Shown here one piece after another: positions 1-8,096 of a DNA stretch of 64,000 bases (position 1 is the stretch's first letter; each line of letters begins with the position of its first letter). The position numbers were made by a program, and so were the translations under genes. Source of the DNA: Solobacterium sp. (lineage in GTDB: Bacteria; Bacillota_I; Bacilli_A; Erysipelotrichales; Erysipelotrichaceae); NCBI GenBank assembly GCA_017469885.1, contig JAFUFO010000019.1:1-64000 (forward strand), given 5' to 3'. The notes under the pieces were generated by a model that saw only the letters and a program-made list of their open reading frames with translations, was not told the origin of the DNA and did not search any database.

Positions 1-500
1 GGCGCAAAATACAGATTTCCATCGGGAAGTTCAAGATGAAGTGAATCATAGGAAAGCCAGGATATAAACGATGCATCGAACCAGTTTGGATGATTAACCA
101 TATCCAGACCGTATTCCCTTGTCTTCTTTGCCTCTTCAACATCCTTTAAAGCAGCAGCGTAGAACTTTTCATAGTCCTCATCGTATTCCGTATATACCGG
201 AGTACAGGTTTCCGTATCTTCATGGAAAACATACTGCGTAGGATTGATCACGTCATAACAGATCAGCTCATCTGTCTGCCAAAGGTATCCCATCCTGTAG
301 TCTTCGCGTGAATTCAGAACTTTTGAAAGAATATACAGGAAATTGATATAAAATTTCGTCCCTGTGTTCTTTGAATGTGTGGCGAGTTCTGTCACATCGA
401 TTCTCGCTGTTATTGAGGTCGAACACCTGCAGTCTTCCGTGAAATGACGGAACACACCTTTTCTATAGTATTTTTCTTTGTCAATTACCTTATAGTTCAT
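1..500 (-). CDS. CatA-type chloramphenicol acetyltransferase-like protein (partial)
   Basis: The frame is open from an ATG at 500 to the window edge (166 codons), so the 3' end lies outside. The N-terminus (MNYKVIDKEKYYRK, then FRHFTED) and the later NSREDYRMGY and YTEYDEDYEKFY stretches match the trimeric CatA fold, which transfers acetyl groups from acetyl-CoA to small hydroxylated molecules. The catalytic HHxxxDG motif would lie beyond the edge and cannot be checked. The start overlaps the stop of the preceding gene by 4 bp (ATGA), so translation is probably coupled. The true substrate is unknown; many chromosomal homologues do not give chloramphenicol resistance. Confidence 0.82.
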   Translation of the reverse strand, partial: MNYKVIDKEKYYRKGVFRHFTEDCRCSTSITARIDVTELATHSKNTGTKFYINFLYILSKVLNSREDYRMGYLWQTDELICYDVINPTQYVFHEDTETCTPVYTEYDEDYEKFYAAALKDVEEAKKTREYGLDMVNHPNWFDASFISWLSYDSLHLELPDGNLYFA

Positions 501-910
501 TTTGAATTACCCTTACAAATACCTGAGCCGGCAATATCTCTGCAAACCGGAGTCTGTTCATCTGCAAGATAGAAGGACGGCACCAAATCGTGGCTGATGT
601 ATTTGTCACCAAGAATAAGACCATGCGCTCTGGTTTCATGAATATATGCCTTAATATCCGCAAGGCTTTTTTCTTCAAATCCATCTTCATGAAGCCAGGT
701 CTCAGAATACATCCATTCCCTGTCATCCGGATCGGAATATCCGCCGTATCCGTGCTGAAAATTCTTTTTGCAGTGCTCCCACCAGAGGATGGACGAAACG
801 CGGCAGCCTTCTTCATAGATGAAATCCAGGAACGCTTCCCAATCCCTGAAAAGGTACTCTGAACAGAAAGAATGATCCTCTATATATTTCTGTACTCTGT
901 GATTTATCAT
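497..910 (-). CDS. Hypothetical protein, 137 aa
   Basis: This is a soluble, acidic and aromatic-rich protein with no signal peptide or membrane segment. I do not recognise the family. It has WWEHC, YGGYSDPDDREWMY and ETWLHEDGF stretches. It is preceded by an AGAGGT ribosome binding site and by the recurrent leader motif of this region (921-942). It overlaps the CatA-like gene by 4 bp, so the two are co-transcribed and probably translationally coupled. A role linked to its neighbour is only inference. Confidence 0.7.
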   Translation of the reverse strand: MINHRVQKYIEDHSFCSEYLFRDWEAFLDFIYEEGCRVSSILWWEHCKKNFQHGYGGYSDPDDREWMYSETWLHEDGFEEKSLADIKAYIHETRAHGLILGDKYISHDLVPSFYLADEQTPVCRDIAGSGICKGNSK

Positions 911-956
911 TTTTACCTCTCAAACTCCGATTTATCGGGATCTTTTCGTACCGATA

Positions 957-1484
957 TTATTCCTCGGAAACTGTGATCCAATACCTCTCCAAAGATACCT
1001 TTTCTTCCGGCTCATAAACGGTGGATTCATATATCCCGCCGTTCGCAAGGATTGTTTTCCGGCTGCCCTCATTGTTATCGGTACAGGTGATCAGCACCTT
1101 TTTAATGCCGAGTTCTCTGCATTTAATCAGTGCTTCTTTAAGCATCTGCGATGCATAACCTTTGCGGCGCTCATCCGGCGCAACGGAATATCCGATATGC
1201 CCTCCATATGTTTCCAGATATTCATTCAAAGAGTGCCGGATATCAATCATTCCGACGATCTTGTTATCATCTTCCCGAACATAGATATACTGCGACGAAG
1301 GGACCCGGCCTTTTGGAACCGTCAATGGATCCCTGTGTCTGTCCAGATAGCTGATCCAGTCCTCCGGATGTTCAAACTGTTTGAGACCTCCTGTTCCGTC
1401 CATGGAGTCACCGCATTCAAGAAACGCGTTTCGGTATGCCTCGATCTTTCGGCAATACGCTCGTGTTGGCTCAATCAGTTTCAC
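957..1484 (-). CDS. GNAT family N-acetyltransferase
   Basis: The product of 175 aa has the GNAT fold that acetylates amines from acetyl-CoA. The GYSVAPDERRKGYASQML stretch is the acetyl-CoA pyrophosphate-binding motif A (R/Q-x-x-G-x-G/A type), followed by the KVLITCTDNNEGSRKTI motif B region. The start is a GTG at 1484 with a GGAGGTGA ribosome binding site at good spacing; no closer ATG fits. A hairpin-like inverted repeat (ATACCG/CGGTAT) lies just upstream. The substrate cannot be told from sequence. It forms a leftward series with the next two genes. Confidence 0.88.
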   Translation of the reverse strand: MKLIEPTRAYCRKIEAYRNAFLECGDSMDGTGGLKQFEHPEDWISYLDRHRDPLTVPKGRVPSSQYIYVREDDNKIVGMIDIRHSLNEYLETYGGHIGYSVAPDERRKGYASQMLKEALIKCRELGIKKVLITCTDNNEGSRKTILANGGIYESTVYEPEEKVSLERYWITVSEE

Positions 1485-1540
1485 AGTGCAGTCACCTCCA
1501 TTAATACCGGTTCAGCGGTATCACAATATTTAAGAATCAT

Positions 1541-2359
1541 TTATAAAGCGTCTTTCGGACAGTTTTTGACACACTCCATGCATAAGATACATTCTGTTCC
1601 GTTTTCACGTTTCCGGGAATTGTCCGTCATATCCACATTCATCGGACAGACACGTCTGCATTTCCCGCAGGAGATGCACTTCTCTTTGTCGCATTTCACA
1701 CGGATCAGGGAATAATAACTCATCGGCTTCAGGAAAACCGTAACCGGACAGAGATATTTGCAGAAAGCGCGATTGTCTTTGAAGGCATATGCAAGGATGA
1801 TCCCTGATGCATAATACAAAATGTTGCCGATGATAAACGTCTGGAACATGATCCGCTCCAGGTTTCCGACATGCGCAAGGAACAGCGCCGAGACAAAGAT
1901 AAGCGAAACTGCAAACGTGATATACCGGATCCACCCCAGCTGCTTCCGCGGGTGCGTTGGAACCTTGTAAGGCAGGAAATCCAGCACCATCGCAGTCCAG
2001 CAGGCATATCCGCACCATCCGCGTCCGAATATCAGCGGGCCGAATATCTTTGCGACCGCATAATGAATGGTTGCTGCCTCAAACACCCCTGTGAACAGGT
2101 AATACCAGAATCCCTCAATCTGCATATTTTCTCTGCAGATCAGACCGAGATATACAAGCATGTACGTTCCGACAAGCAGCTGAACAAAGCGTCTTGCATG
2201 TTTATATTTTCTGATAAACAGAAACACGCCCAGCGAAATGGACATGCCGATATAGCTGAAATTGAACAGGTAAAAAATATTGTTCTTTGTCAGCCATAAT
2301 GTGACTGCGACTGTCTCAAATATCACCAGCATCATGATTGGCATTGCATATTTCTTCAT
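1541..2359 (-). CDS. NapH/CcoG-like membrane 4Fe-4S protein
   Basis: The 272-aa product has about five or six membrane segments, a GRGWCGYACW motif and a CKYLCP motif, then a C-terminal ferredoxin-like domain with two 4Fe-4S clusters (CISCGKCRRVCP and CILCMECVKNCP). This arrangement is that of the NosR/NapH/CcoG electron-transfer family, which moves electrons across the membrane to a periplasmic or membrane-bound redox partner. No partner gene is adjacent, so the acceptor is unknown. It is about the usual length of the NapH group. Confidence 0.85.
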   Translation of the reverse strand: MKKYAMPIMMLVIFETVAVTLWLTKNNIFYLFNFSYIGMSISLGVFLFIRKYKHARRFVQLLVGTYMLVYLGLICRENMQIEGFWYYLFTGVFEAATIHYAVAKIFGPLIFGRGWCGYACWTAMVLDFLPYKVPTHPRKQLGWIRYITFAVSLIFVSALFLAHVGNLERIMFQTFIIGNILYYASGIILAYAFKDNRAFCKYLCPVTVFLKPMSYYSLIRVKCDKEKCISCGKCRRVCPMNVDMTDNSRKRENGTECILCMECVKNCPKDAL

Positions 2360-2391
2360 CGCAGTTTCCCCCTCTGCCTTTATTATGGCAT

Positions 2392-3198
2392 TCAGAGACT
2401 TCTCACTTCTTCATATACTTTTTCTGACCATTCCCAGATGTCCCTGCAGTCATTGCATACATAGCGGACTTTATTGATCAGTGTTTCGGGAACATGGGGT
2501 TCGATTATCTGACGGCAGGTTTCCGGCACAACGATCGCATACACCCAGTCTTTCAGAATAACTTCATCTTTGATTTTGAGCGGCAGCACACCTTCAAACA
2601 CTGCATCCGGATGCCTGATCAGTTCATCATAACGGAAGAAAAACCGCACTCCCGGAGTAAATCCTTTACTGAGATCATCTTCATCGGGAAAACGTCCCAG
2701 TTTTCTTTCCATAACAAGACGATCTCCCGCCTGACAGTTTCCCCAGGCAAACATGATGTACTGAAAATAATCCTCCGGATCCCTGGCCGTATTTCCTGGC
2801 TCTTCTGCCAGGTCTTTCGCACTCATGTGTCTTGCCCGTACAGGTGAAAGCAGACTGCCGCAGTTCAGAATCTTCACCGCATTCTCAGCAGATGTGGTAT
2901 GACATACAAAATCCGTCATGCATCCTTTATAGGTCGGACATGCTGTGCATTCCTCTATCTTTTCAGGTACCGGAACACGAGCTCCGGTATTATAGATTTC
3001 CCGGTATGCATTGATTCTGTCTATGATTTTCTGTTCTGCCTGTATACCGCATTTACGGCCATTGTTTTCCTCATATCTCTCGAAGACAAGTACGGTCTGT
3101 ATTTCCCACTTTGTGATGTCAGGATAATGAGAGAGTGTTTTGTAGAAAACCCCGTCCCAGCATTCTGTTATTTCAAATTGACCAATCTTTATTAACAT
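2392..3198 (-). CDS. Hypothetical cysteine-rich protein, possible ADP-ribosyltransferase-like fold
   Basis: This 268-aa soluble protein has a cysteine cluster (C84, C87, C93, C99) and a CxxC pair near the C-terminus (C248, C251), suggesting a metal site. Residues 100-118 (HTTSAENAVKILNCGSLLSP) resemble the H-[ST]-x-x-N-x-x-x-I-x-x-x-G-x-L pattern of DarT/PARP-like NAD-dependent ADP-ribosyltransferases; this is only pattern similarity and no further motif is certain. It is preceded by a GAGG ribosome binding site and by the region's leader motif (3211-3224). I do not assign a function. Confidence 0.7.
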   Translation of the reverse strand: MLIKIGQFEITECWDGVFYKTLSHYPDITKWEIQTVLVFERYEENNGRKCGIQAEQKIIDRINAYREIYNTGARVPVPEKIEECTACPTYKGCMTDFVCHTTSAENAVKILNCGSLLSPVRARHMSAKDLAEEPGNTARDPEDYFQYIMFAWGNCQAGDRLVMERKLGRFPDEDDLSKGFTPGVRFFFRYDELIRHPDAVFEGVLPLKIKDEVILKDWVYAIVVPETCRQIIEPHVPETLINKVRYVCNDCRDIWEWSEKVYEEVRSL

Positions 3199-3251
3199 TG
3201 CTTATCCTCGACAAATATCGATTTAACGTGATCCCGATAAACTGGAGTTTA

Positions 3252-3893
3252 TCATCCAATCTGCTTTGCGATTTCTTCCCTGACCTTATTTAAATCGCTG
3301 CAGGTCAGAAGAGGGATCAGCTCGTTTATTTCTTCAATGCTTCTGTCCCACCACTTGAAACGAAGCAGGAGTTCGATCATCTCATCATCAAAACGTTTCC
3401 TCAAGGGTTTTGCAGGATTCCCGGCAACGATTGTATATGGATCGACATTACTGCCGACAATACTGTTTGCGCCGATGATCGCACCGTCACCGATGTGAAC
3501 GCCGGGAAGTAACACTGCGTTCTGCCCAATCCATACATCGTTGCCGATCACAGTATCTCCTTTGAACGGCATTTCAGACGGATCGGGAGCGTTCATTTCC
3601 CATCCTTCCAGCGTATAAAACGGGAATGTCGTTACAGCATTCATCTGGTGATTCGCATCATTCATAACAAATTCGACACCTGCCGCAATCTGACAGAACC
3701 TGCCGATGATCAGCTTATCTCTGCTCCAGGGATAATAGTTTGTTACATGGCTCTCAAATTCTGAGTCTGCAATATAGGTAAAATCTCCGACGATGATATT
3801 CGGATTTTTGATCGTCGGTTTGACGTATATTTCCTTATCATATCCGGCTATCGGATGAATGTTGTTTGGATCCGGTACTTTTCCGTCTTTCAT
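3252..3893 (-). CDS. Vat/CatB-like xenobiotic O-acetyltransferase
   Basis: The 213-aa product is a left-handed beta-helix (hexapeptide repeat) acetyltransferase. Signature stretches are YYPWSRDKLIIGRFCQIA, the catalytic-histidine region NDANHQMNAVTTFPF, and GNDVWIGQNAVLLPGVHIGDGA-type repeats, as in streptogramin A acetyltransferases (Vat) and type B CAT. I chose the ATG at 3893 because the GGAGGT ribosome binding site (about 3898-3903) lies inside the longer frame that would begin at 3908. A 19-codon mini-ORF ends 1 nt before this start, so translation may be coupled. Actual drug specificity is unknown. Confidence 0.9.
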   Translation of the reverse strand: MKDGKVPDPNNIHPIAGYDKEIYVKPTIKNPNIIVGDFTYIADSEFESHVTNYYPWSRDKLIIGRFCQIAAGVEFVMNDANHQMNAVTTFPFYTLEGWEMNAPDPSEMPFKGDTVIGNDVWIGQNAVLLPGVHIGDGAIIGANSIVGSNVDPYTIVAGNPAKPLRKRFDDEMIELLLRFKWWDRSIEEINELIPLLTCSDLNKVREEIAKQIG

Positions 3894-3894
3894 T

Positions 3895-3954
3895 TCATCT
3901 ACCTCCATAAATGAGATTTATCTGATTGATTTCCGGTATTCTTTCAATAATCAT
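3895..3954 (-). CDS. Possible leader peptide upstream of the Vat-like gene
   Basis: A 19-codon frame (MIIERIPEINQINLIYGGR) starts 12 nt downstream of the recurrent leader motif and ends in TGA one base before the Vat-like start, with the downstream ribosome binding site inside its last codons. Such placement is seen for attenuator leader peptides of resistance genes. Its own ribosome binding site is weak (GTGAG). It could equally be chance. Confidence 0.3.
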   Translation of the reverse strand: MIIERIPEINQINLIYGGR

Positions 3955-4005
3955 CGTTATTCTCACAAACTGAAATTGATCAATTGTCTCCGATGATCCG
4001 CATCC

Positions 4006-4878
4006 TTATTTCTGTGTTATTTCATATGTGTCCTTCTTAATAGAAAGATCAAATTCTTTTTTCTCTCCACTCGGCGACTCCAGTACGAGAACGGTCTTGC
4101 CGGCCTTCTTTAAGTCGGCGTGCACGAAATAGTCTTCTACGCTATCTATATATATTATTTTCACATTGCCGTATGTTTCGTCTGCGAGGGAAACGTGATA
4201 GGTATCATCAAATACATGATCTTCACTGTTCACCAGGATCTCCGTACTGTATACAGGCGGGTTTAAAAGACCGATAACCGTCAGTGCAATGACAGCGATT
4301 CCGCCAATCACTGCTCCGGCTGTTTTAATCCTCTTGTCTTCAAATATCAGCACAGGATACATGATCATCATGCAGGCACAGAACAGGCAGATAAGGATAT
4401 ACCTTGGTACATTAAACAGAAAATCCGAAAAATAAGTCTGATAGGAATATCCTGTCAGTACAATCATCGGCAACAGGATGAGATACCCCCACCATTTTCC
4501 TTTTTTCATGTAATAACCGATATAACCCATCGGCAGACAAAGAAGCGTCCAGATGAACCAGTATCTGTAATAGGTGAATATTCCCCATCCGTACGTATTG
4601 AAAGGTACCTGAATCAGATAGACAAGCGGTTGAGAAATCAGGAAAAACACAAAACATTTCAATGCGGAATCAATATTGGATTTGCTGTTCATGATAATAA
4701 TGATGCCAAACAGTATCCATACTTCAAATGTTACCGTAATCGCATTGAAGGAAGTATAGTGAAGTTCCGGAATCATCGCAATCACTGCGGTCAGAATTCC
4801 CGCAACTATTGCGGATATAATCAATTTCGGCCACGTCAGATTTATCCCGCCGAACAATTTTTTCAGTGTTTTTATCAT
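4006..4878 (-). CDS. Polytopic membrane protein of unknown function
   Basis: The 290-aa product has about seven hydrophobic segments in its first 205 residues (for example around IISAIVAGILTAVIAMIP and GYLILLPMIVLTGYSY), followed by an approximately 80-residue extracytoplasmic C-terminal domain rich in acidic residues and ending in short charged strands. I do not recognise the family. The start has GAGGT about 8 bp upstream and is preceded by the leader motif at 4893-4908, which ties it to the neighbouring single-gene units. Confidence 0.75.
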   Translation of the reverse strand: MIKTLKKLFGGINLTWPKLIISAIVAGILTAVIAMIPELHYTSFNAITVTFEVWILFGIIIIMNSKSNIDSALKCFVFFLISQPLVYLIQVPFNTYGWGIFTYYRYWFIWTLLCLPMGYIGYYMKKGKWWGYLILLPMIVLTGYSYQTYFSDFLFNVPRYILICLFCACMMIMYPVLIFEDKRIKTAGAVIGGIAVIALTVIGLLNPPVYSTEILVNSEDHVFDDTYHVSLADETYGNVKIIYIDSVEDYFVHADLKKAGKTVLVLESPSGEKKEFDLSIKKDTYEITQK

Positions 4879-5213
4879 AATAATTACCTCGTCAAACTGG
4901 AATTTGATATTCCCGAAATCACAGGCGTTTGCCGCTGATTATAGGGCTTTAATGAAATCCTCTGAAACCGCTCCAAACAAAGGATTTTTCGCAATCTGAT
5001 CACCAAATCCCTTTAATAAATGTTACACCGTTTCTACAACGCCCTCACCGCGCATAAGGGCAAAAACAAGGGCAAACGAATTCGTCCGGAAGACTTATTC
5101 CACCAGAAGTGGAATTTTCTCAATTTTCCCGTTATTTATGAATTCCTTCTCTTACAGTATTGTGTAATTGCGGACCGCAGGAACAATGAACAATGAAGCA
5201 GAAGGAGCTTGCT
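4879..5213. other. Intergenic region with one copy of a 26-bp direct repeat
   Basis: This stretch of 335 bp contains the divergent leaders of the membrane protein and the XRE gene. It holds one copy (5053-5078) of a 26-bp sequence repeated 829 bp further on (5882-5907). A 58-codon frame (5020-5196) runs through it but lacks a ribosome binding site and overlaps the one for the XRE gene, so I do not call it. Confidence 0.6.
5053..5078 (+). repeat. 26-bp direct repeat, copy 1
   Basis: The copy begins CATAAGGGCAAAAACAAGGG and ends CAAACG. It matches the second copy at 25 of 26 positions. Together the two copies flank the XRE regulator gene on the same strand. Confidence 0.85.
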
Positions 5214-5756
5214 ATGGACACTTTAAAAATCGGACGGTATATCCAGCATTTACGGAAAGCTGCCGGCATGACGCAGAAAGAGCTGGCAGAAAAGCTGAAT
5301 ATTTCCTTTCAGGCCGTCTCAAAATGGGAGAACGGGGATACGCTTCCCGATACCGGTATTCTTCTCGATTTGTGCGATGTACTGAATACAACGGCAGATA
5401 AACTGCTCAACGGAGGGAGTCTTGCGGCAGTTGAGCGCAGACTAATGAAGCTTGAGGAGGTTATGACCGGCTTTCAGCATATGGAAAGCATAGGAAAACT
5501 ATTCGGTGAAGACTGTACGTTTTTCGCGGGCATGATCGAGGGGATCAATGAAAAAATGAATATTGATCTTCTGACCTGTCTGAAGGATCCTATGACCCGT
5601 GAGGTAATGTATGCGGAGGTGCTGATCCAGGGAATCCTTTCCGGGCGCACCGTAGATATGGACGAAATTGAAGCGAACTTCCAAAACAAAAAGATGGTGG
5701 AAACAATCCGGCGCTATCTTGTCAAAGCAAACGGGAATCCCGGGACAGCAGTATAG
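5214..5756 (+). CDS. XRE-family helix-turn-helix regulator
   Basis: The product is 180 aa. Residues 4-60 are a Cro/C1-type helix-turn-helix (IGRYIQHLRKAAGMTQKELA, then AVSKWENGDTLPD), the usual N-terminal form of many Bacillota regulators, with a helical C-terminal region of unknown function. I chose the ATG at 5214 because GAAGGAG at 5201-5207 is correctly spaced; an in-frame ATG 21 bp upstream lacks one. It is the only plus-strand gene in the first 8 kb and is bracketed by 26-bp direct repeats. Its target is unknown. Confidence 0.88.
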   Translation: MDTLKIGRYIQHLRKAAGMTQKELAEKLNISFQAVSKWENGDTLPDTGILLDLCDVLNTTADKLLNGGSLAAVERRLMKLEEVMTGFQHMESIGKLFGEDCTFFAGMIEGINEKMNIDLLTCLKDPMTREVMYAEVLIQGILSGRTVDMDEIEANFQNKKMVETIRRYLVKANGNPGTAV

Positions 5757-5767
5757 ACCCTCTGAGA

Positions 5768-5815
5768 AATCACCCCTCGTATAAATCCGGCGATTTGTGC
5801 GCGGGGTGTATTTCA
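5768..5815 (+). terminator. Likely terminator after the XRE gene
   Basis: A CACCCC/GGGGTG stem lies just after the stop codon and is followed by TATTT. The loop is long, so efficiency is uncertain. Confidence 0.45.
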
Positions 5816-5881
5816 CTCTCAATCGTCGAGGTATTCATTCTCTGTACAGGATGCGCAAAACGCTGCTTCCTCGTTTTGCCT

Positions 5882-5907
5882 CATAAGGGCAAAAACAAGG
5901 GAAAACG
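5882..5907 (+). repeat. 26-bp direct repeat, copy 2
   Basis: The sequence is identical to the copy at 5053-5078 except at one position (GGGAAAACG instead of GGGCAAACG). It lies between the XRE gene and the next, convergent, GNAT gene. Confidence 0.85.
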
Positions 5908-5990
5908 GAGGCGCTTTATGGTAGCAGACCTGCGAGGAATGCAGGAAAACAACGTGTTTCAGAGATTTGGATAGACAAACACGAATTTAG

Positions 5991-6428
5991 CTATCGTTCA
6001 ATTTGTTTTATAAAACGTTTTTGTGTTTTATCGCAAGTATACTCCATGTGATGATAAAACGCATGTGCATCCGCGCGAACAGTATTGCAGTTCAAACGAA
6101 TAAACATATATCCCCGTTTGACCGCTTGATCTTCCAACGAAGTGAGTAATTGTCTCCCGATTCCCTGACGCTGCGCCTTCGGAGAAACAGCAAGCGCAAT
6201 GATATTCCAACCATTGTCACCATAGAGCAAATTATACTTTTCAGCTTGAATAAATCCTAAGATTTGATGCGTGACGTCGTCCTCATACACCGCAAGATAG
6301 TAACATGGATCGTGAGACAACTCCTGTATGCGATTTTTAAGGTGAGCAGATGTCGTCTCATGCCCTAATGCGGTTTTGCATATATGCTCCAAGGCTGGTG
6401 CATCTTCCACCTGAATACTTCTTATCAT
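5991..6428 (-). CDS. GNAT family N-acetyltransferase
   Basis: The 145-aa product has the GNAT acetyl-CoA site (ALAVSPKAQRQGIGRQLLTSLE, with the Q-R-Q-G-I-G signature) and a typical C-terminal RLNCNTVRADAHAFYHHMEY region, resembling RimI/YjaB-like N-acetyltransferases. A GGAGG ribosome binding site precedes the ATG and the leader motif CAAATCCCGATTTTT lies at 6445-6459. Local composition is more A+T-rich than its neighbours, which suggests separate acquisition. The substrate is unknown. Confidence 0.88.
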   Translation of the reverse strand: MIRSIQVEDAPALEHICKTALGHETTSAHLKNRIQELSHDPCYYLAVYEDDVTHQILGFIQAEKYNLLYGDNGWNIIALAVSPKAQRQGIGRQLLTSLEDQAVKRGYMFIRLNCNTVRADAHAFYHHMEYTCDKTQKRFIKQIER

Positions 6429-6492
6429 ATCTTTTTTGCCTCCACAAATCCCGATTTTTCAGTACGCCTTCCAATGCCTTCTCACATGTCTC

Positions 6493-6900
6493 TTATTTCG
6501 CGTACTTCTCAAAACACCATTTTGCGATTCTCTCTATCAGCTCTTCCGGCAGCGGCTGATCATAAGGGATTCGTATTGTCCCTTTGCTTACACTGAGACC
6601 GGAAAGTTCTTCTGAAAACGCTTCTGCTGCCTCATCGCCGGGATAAATGCCAAGATGCTTCTTTGAAGCAGCGAAATGAATGATATTCCGGCCCTTCCAG
6701 TAGGTGGGCATGGACCAGGAGATTCGTTCCTCTGCTTCGGGAATCGCCCTCTGAAAAACCGCCCTGACTTCTCTGAGTCTTGGCTGAACCGTCTCATCCT
6801 GCGCCGCAATATACTCGTCAATGTTCTGCGGCTTCACACAGTAATGGTCCTGATTCTGTCTGCGGAACTTTCTTCCGCATTTCGGACATTTCCATGTCAT
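6493..6900 (-). CDS. Zinc-ribbon plus DUF1801 (YdhG-like) protein
   Basis: The N-terminal 22 residues hold a CPKCGRKF...HYC knuckle, and the rest is a DUF1801 domain (VQPRLREVRAVFQRAIPEAEE, then SMPTYWKGRNIIHFAASKKHLGIYP). B. subtilis YdhG of this family was described as an iron chaperone; other members are uncharacterised. It begins after a GGAGGAG ribosome binding site and follows the next gene by about 30 bp. Confidence 0.82.
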   Translation of the reverse strand: MTWKCPKCGRKFRRQNQDHYCVKPQNIDEYIAAQDETVQPRLREVRAVFQRAIPEAEERISWSMPTYWKGRNIIHFAASKKHLGIYPGDEAAEAFSEELSGLSVSKGTIRIPYDQPLPEELIERIAKWCFEKYAK

Positions 6901-6931
6901 GGCTTCTCCTCCATATACTGCCGGGCTTTTC

Positions 6932-7420
6932 TCACTCCGGGATTGTTACTTCTTTGCCTGTTGAAACATACCGCAGATGAAACCCTGCCGCAGGATCTTT
7001 CAGGTCCGAATATCCGATGCTTACGCCATAAGCTTCTGATACATCCAGCGCCCTGTCGCCAAACCCGTAAACAAAATGGAAATGAGGATGGGCATCTGTG
7101 ATCAGCCTGGGTTTTCTGTTCCGGACCCAGTCCTCCTCCTGCATAAAATAAGCTCTCTCTTCGATCCGTTTTATAGTGCTTCCTGCAGACATCTCCGTTA
7201 CGGTTTTCTTTTTTCCTTTTCCTTTTATCCTGCAATCCGTCCATACACCATCTTTGATCTTCCCGATATATGTTTCCTTAACAGCCTGATCCTGCAGAAC
7301 CGAAAACCAGAAGGTGTCATCTTTGCCGCCGATCACCCAGTCAAGTTCCTCCCGGAATGCCTGACAGAACTCAAATCCGTTCTCTTTCTGCGCAAGATCT
7401 GTAAAACGACAGCGTTTCAT
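6932..7420 (-). CDS. Hypothetical protein, 162 aa
   Basis: This is a soluble protein without recognisable motifs; it has a histidine-rich TDAHPHFHFVYGFGD segment in its C-terminal half. I placed the start at the ATG at 7420 (MKRCRFTDLAQ) because AAGGAG precedes it and an upstream in-frame ATG would overlap the preceding ASCH gene. It lies 13 bp after that gene and 31 bp before the DUF1801 gene, so these three genes probably form one transcript. Confidence 0.7.
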   Translation of the reverse strand: MKRCRFTDLAQKENGFEFCQAFREELDWVIGGKDDTFWFSVLQDQAVKETYIGKIKDGVWTDCRIKGKGKKKTVTEMSAGSTIKRIEERAYFMQEEDWVRNRKPRLITDAHPHFHFVYGFGDRALDVSEAYGVSIGYSDLKDPAAGFHLRYVSTGKEVTIPE

Positions 7421-7433
7421 CTGTTTTCTCCTT

Positions 7434-7856
7434 TTATTCAAATACCACCTCAAACTCCTCGCATACCACTTTTGTAGTTCCGTCAAACGATTTGTTCACA
7501 GACGCAAGCTCATTCCTCAGGAAATTTTCATGAACCCTGCGCCAGTATTCCAGCGTCCGGTCGCCTTCTCCTTCTTTAAATGCATGTTCTGCAGAAACAT
7601 GATTGAATTCTGTCACATACACTCTGCGTGTCTGAATAATGCATACTGCTTCATCTTTGGAATTCAGGATAATACTGTACTCCCCTGCCTTTGGAAGCGG
7701 CTCATTATCGATTGCGTACAGGTCATATGCCGAACAGGTTGCGGTTTTGATTTTCTGTACAACCAGATCCGCAAGCTTGTCCGGAGCTTCTCCAAACTGC
7801 CATGCGTCATACGTTCCGGCAAGGCCTGATTTTTTCCATAGTTCTTCCGGTGTCAT
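7434..7856 (-). CDS. ASCH domain protein
   Basis: The 140-aa product has the ASCH (PUA-like) RNA/ligand-binding fold. Indicators are the GTYDAWQFGEAPDKLADLV start, the IKTATCSAYDLYA region and the VTEFNHVSAEHAFKEGEGD strand-turn, then a C-terminal CEEFEVVF strand. Some members of this family hydrolyse modified nucleosides such as N4-acetylcytidine; the specific role here is unknown. No clear ribosome binding site is seen close to the ATG. Confidence 0.82.
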   Translation of the reverse strand: MTPEELWKKSGLAGTYDAWQFGEAPDKLADLVVQKIKTATCSAYDLYAIDNEPLPKAGEYSIILNSKDEAVCIIQTRRVYVTEFNHVSAEHAFKEGEGDRTLEYWRRVHENFLRNELASVNKSFDGTTKVVCEEFEVVFE

Positions 7857-8096
7857 GTTCTCTGTCTGCGGCGGTTATCCTTTCTTCTTTATTATTCCAC
7901 AGGATTATTCGGATATACCTTGTCCGTTATTGATTCTGGCATCTGCCACATCAGGCAACGGTATTGAGAACCTGTTTTCTGTCCCAATATGATGAATCTG
8001 TAAGACAGTGCATACAAAAAATATCATTATCCTGTGCATTTTTTTATTGCCGGATATCTTTCCCCTGCGCCGAATGAGGCCGGAAAGGAAATCATC

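Noticed and set aside
5020-5196. A 58-codon frame over one of the direct repeats
   Set aside because: There is no ribosome binding site, and it runs into the XRE start region; it may be a degraded remnant but is not supportable.
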